NCBI GenBank assembly: GCA_016184235.1
Contig: JACPDC010000061.1
Span: forward strand, 1-7,563
Direction of reading: 5' to 3'
Length of the DNA: 7,563 nucleotides
Source: Deltaproteobacteria bacterium
Lineage (GTDB): Bacteria > Desulfobacterota > Binatia > UBA9968
In this document: in pieces, positions 6,193 to 7,563 of the stretch
Layout: the number at the start of each line of letters is the position of its first letter
How positions within the stretch are numbered: position 1 is the first letter of the stretch
Program-made: the position numbers and the translations under genes
Notes under the pieces: generated by a model
Database searches by the model: none
Told to the model about the DNA's origin: nothing
What the model saw: only the letters and a program-made list of their open reading frames with translations

Positions 6193-6696
6193 TCAGCCTC
6201 GCCTCTTTTGCCATTCACGTGATGCCTCCAGGATCGATGTCGCTATTGCCGCGTAAGCGCCGCAGCGGCAAATGTTGCCCTTCAGCCAATGGGCGATCTC
6301 GCGCCGCGTCGGCGAAGGGTTCTCCAAGAGCAGCGCCTTGGCCGCCATAATCTGCCCGGGAGTGCAGTAACCGCACTGCGCCCCGACGTTGCGGATAAAA
6401 GCTTCTTGCAGCGGATCCAATTGCTCGCCTGTGGCCACCCCTTCGATGGTCAGCACGGATTTGCCGTGAGCTTCAAAGGCGAGATAATTGCAGGAACTGA
6501 TCGTCCGCTGCTCCACCAGGACCGTGCATGCGCCGCAAAGCTGCGATTCGCAGGAGCGCTTGGTGCCCGTCAGTCCGAGCCGGTTTCTGACGAGGTCGAG
6601 GAGCGTCTCTTCCACCGGCACCTCACCGCTCCAACGCGCGCCGTTGACGGTCAGGGACAGCGCGAAGGTCTGCGATGTGTCGAACTCAGTCCCCAT
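6193..6696 (-). CDS. [2Fe-2S] small subunit of a molybdenum hydroxylase (CoxS/XDH family)
   Basis: The 167-residue protein transfers electrons from the molybdenum centre of its partner through two [2Fe-2S] clusters. Residues 10-85 form the plant-ferredoxin-like domain with C49, C54, C57 and C69 (CESQLCGACTV, then C69). Residues about 90-160 form the helical domain with C108, C111, C143 and C145 (QCGYCTPG and NICRCGAY). All eight cluster cysteines are present, and the length is normal for CoxS, NdhS and IorA-type subunits (about 150-170). The ICRCGAY ending, instead of the commoner CRCTGY, marks a sub-branch. Its ATG directly follows the TAA of the large-subunit gene (TAAATG). Only a weak GGGA precedes it, so translation is probably coupled. 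No FAD subunit gene follows; the next gene is a binding protein 52 bases on. Confidence 0.95.
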   Translation of the reverse strand: MGTEFDTSQTFALSLTVNGARWSGEVPVEETLLDLVRNRLGLTGTKRSCESQLCGACTVLVEQRTISSCNYLAFEAHGKSVLTIEGVATGEQLDPLQEAFIRNVGAQCGYCTPGQIMAAKALLLENPSPTRREIAHWLKGNICRCGAYAAIATSILEASREWQKRRG

Positions 6697-7563
6697 TTAT
6701 AATTTTCCCATCGCGCGCAGAATTTTCTCCGGCGTGATCGGCAGAGAGCGCACCCGCACGCCGATGGCGTCGACTATCGCGTTCCCGATAGCCGGGGCGA
6801 CAGTGACAATCGATGTTTGGGACATCCCCTTGGAGCCGAAGGGACCCGGTCCGTCTTCGTTCTCCAACATCGAAGCGTAGAACGCTTCCGGGATATCCGC
6901 CATGACCGGGAGGCGATACTGGGAGGGATGACCGTTCAGGAGCTGTCCGTCTTGATAGACGACCTCTTCGAACAACGCATGGCCGAAGCCCATGACCGCT
7001 CCGCCTTCCACCTGTCCTTTGGCCGACGGATAGTGAATCGCCTTGCCTGCGTCCGCCACCACAGAAAATTGGAGCACGCGAATCTCCCCGGTCTCGCAGT
7101 CAATCTCCACTTCGGCGGCGCCGGCGCTGGGCGCCCAGTGGTCCATGCCGCTGAAAGCGGACTCTTTCTCCGTGGGACGGGCGCTGTGAAAGCCGATACT
7201 TTTCACCAGCGAGCTTGCGCCGAGCGTCCGGACGATCTCGCCGAACGAAAAGCCCGCCTCGGCCCGCCACAAACGTCCTTCTGCCACACGCCACTCCTCC
7301 GCGCTCCCGCCTTTGCTTTGCACGGCGAGCGCGACCAGCTCGCGCTTGAGGTTTTCACAGGCGCTCTCCACCGCCCGTCCCATCTGCATCGTCGTCCGCT
7401 GGGCGCTGACCCCGGTGAAGGGAAGCTGGACCGCGGTGTCCGGCTGGCTGATTCGGATCTGGCTCTGCGGGATTCCCAGGGTTTTCGCAGCGACCACGCT
7501 CATGAGATTGTGGGTTCCCTGGCCGATCTCCGGCGCGTTGTGCTCGATCTTCACCACGCCGTG
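6697..7563 (-). CDS. Molybdopterin-binding large subunit of a xanthine dehydrogenase/CoxL-family hydroxylase, C-terminal part
   Basis: The frame is open to the right edge, giving the last 288 residues of what is normally a 700-800 residue subunit. Numbering from the edge, it starts HGVVKIEHNAPEIGQGTHNLM, the GQG loop that holds the molybdopterin cytosine dinucleotide cofactor. Next comes DT...P.TGVSAQRTTMQMGRAV (the family's 'DTxxxPxxxGTxASR' region), then GAAEVEIDCETGEIRVLQFSVVADAGKAIHYPSAKGQVEGGAVMGFGHALFEEV, which is diagnostic for the aldehyde oxidase/XDH second Mo-binding domain. The C-terminal GPFGSKGMSQ...VAPAIGNAI region contains the catalytic loop. Where the family has glutamate (GxKGxGE), this protein has Q249 (codon 6817-6819). 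It lies at the start of the visible operon and precedes the small subunit gene without a gap. The substrate cannot be predicted; isoquinoline, nicotinate or aldehyde-type hydroxylases have similar two-gene layouts. Confidence 0.93.
   Translation of the reverse strand, partial: HGVVKIEHNAPEIGQGTHNLMSVVAAKTLGIPQSQIRISQPDTAVQLPFTGVSAQRTTMQMGRAVESACENLKRELVALAVQSKGGSAEEWRVAEGRLWRAEAGFSFGEIVRTLGASSLVKSIGFHSARPTEKESAFSGMDHWAPSAGAAEVEIDCETGEIRVLQFSVVADAGKAIHYPSAKGQVEGGAVMGFGHALFEEVVYQDGQLLNGHPSQYRLPVMADIPEAFYASMLENEDGPGPFGSKGMSQTSIVTVAPAIGNAIVDAIGVRVRSLPITPEKILRAMGKL

Noticed and set aside
6141..6218. N-terminal extension of 26 residues on the substrate-binding protein
   Set aside because: A GGAGG lies before ATG 6218, so this is not excluded. 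The extension is highly basic, overlaps the small-subunit gene and would make an odd signal peptide, so ATG 6140 is preferred. The short ACCGTTT direct repeat (6170-6176, 6179-6185) falls here and looks incidental.
1..7563. CRISPR, transposon, phage, toxin-antitoxin or RNA genes
   Set aside because: No repeat-spacer pattern, terminal inverted repeats, transposase or integrase motifs, or tRNA-like folds were seen on either strand.

Overview
This window reads like chromosomal DNA of a GC-rich, Gram-negative, probably uncultured soil or subsurface bacterium. The diderm inference rests on an MlaC-type phospholipid carrier and a MepM-type M23 murein hydrolase. The catabolic cluster pairs a molybdenum hydroxylase with an NMT1-type binding protein, a bicupin and a dihydroxyphthalate-decarboxylase-like protein. 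Such clusters are common in metagenomic soil lineages, but the window carries no phylogenetic marker, so the taxon is left open. Every gene I can support lies on the minus strand. I see no tRNA, rRNA, CRISPR array, transposase or phage gene.

Right part (7563 down to 3096), in transcription order: the C-terminal part of a molybdopterin-binding large subunit (xanthine dehydrogenase family), its [2Fe-2S] small subunit (stop and start abut, TAAATG), a secreted NMT1/THI5-type substrate-binding protein, a bicupin, and a cytosolic protein of the 4,5-dihydroxyphthalate decarboxylase family. Gaps are 0, 52, 22 and 17 bases, so this looks like one operon. The likely theme is uptake or sensing, hydroxylation, and ring cleavage or decarboxylation of an aromatic or heterocyclic acid. 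No permease and no FAD subunit are visible. The large subunit has Gln where the family's catalytic Glu belongs.

Middle part (3095 to 2202): a short AT-rich intergenic stretch, a 96-residue three-helix membrane protein resembling the GlsB/YeaQ/YmgE family, a perfect 14-bp GC-rich hairpin behind it, and a second intergenic stretch. In front of both the small membrane protein gene and the next gene there is a close match to a sigma-54 (-24/-12) promoter. Both have GG-N10-GC spacing and the right strand and distance. The one at the membrane protein gene abuts a full consensus match to an IHF site.

Left part (2201 to 1): an MlaC-like periplasmic lipid carrier, translationally coupled to a membrane-anchored MepM/Csd3-type M23 metallopeptidase that probably starts at TTG. 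After these comes the N-terminal third or less of an NAD-dependent epimerase/dehydratase-like protein cut off by the window edge. The left and middle genes form an envelope-maintenance group that may be under RpoN control. The right operon is metabolic and seems functionally separate.
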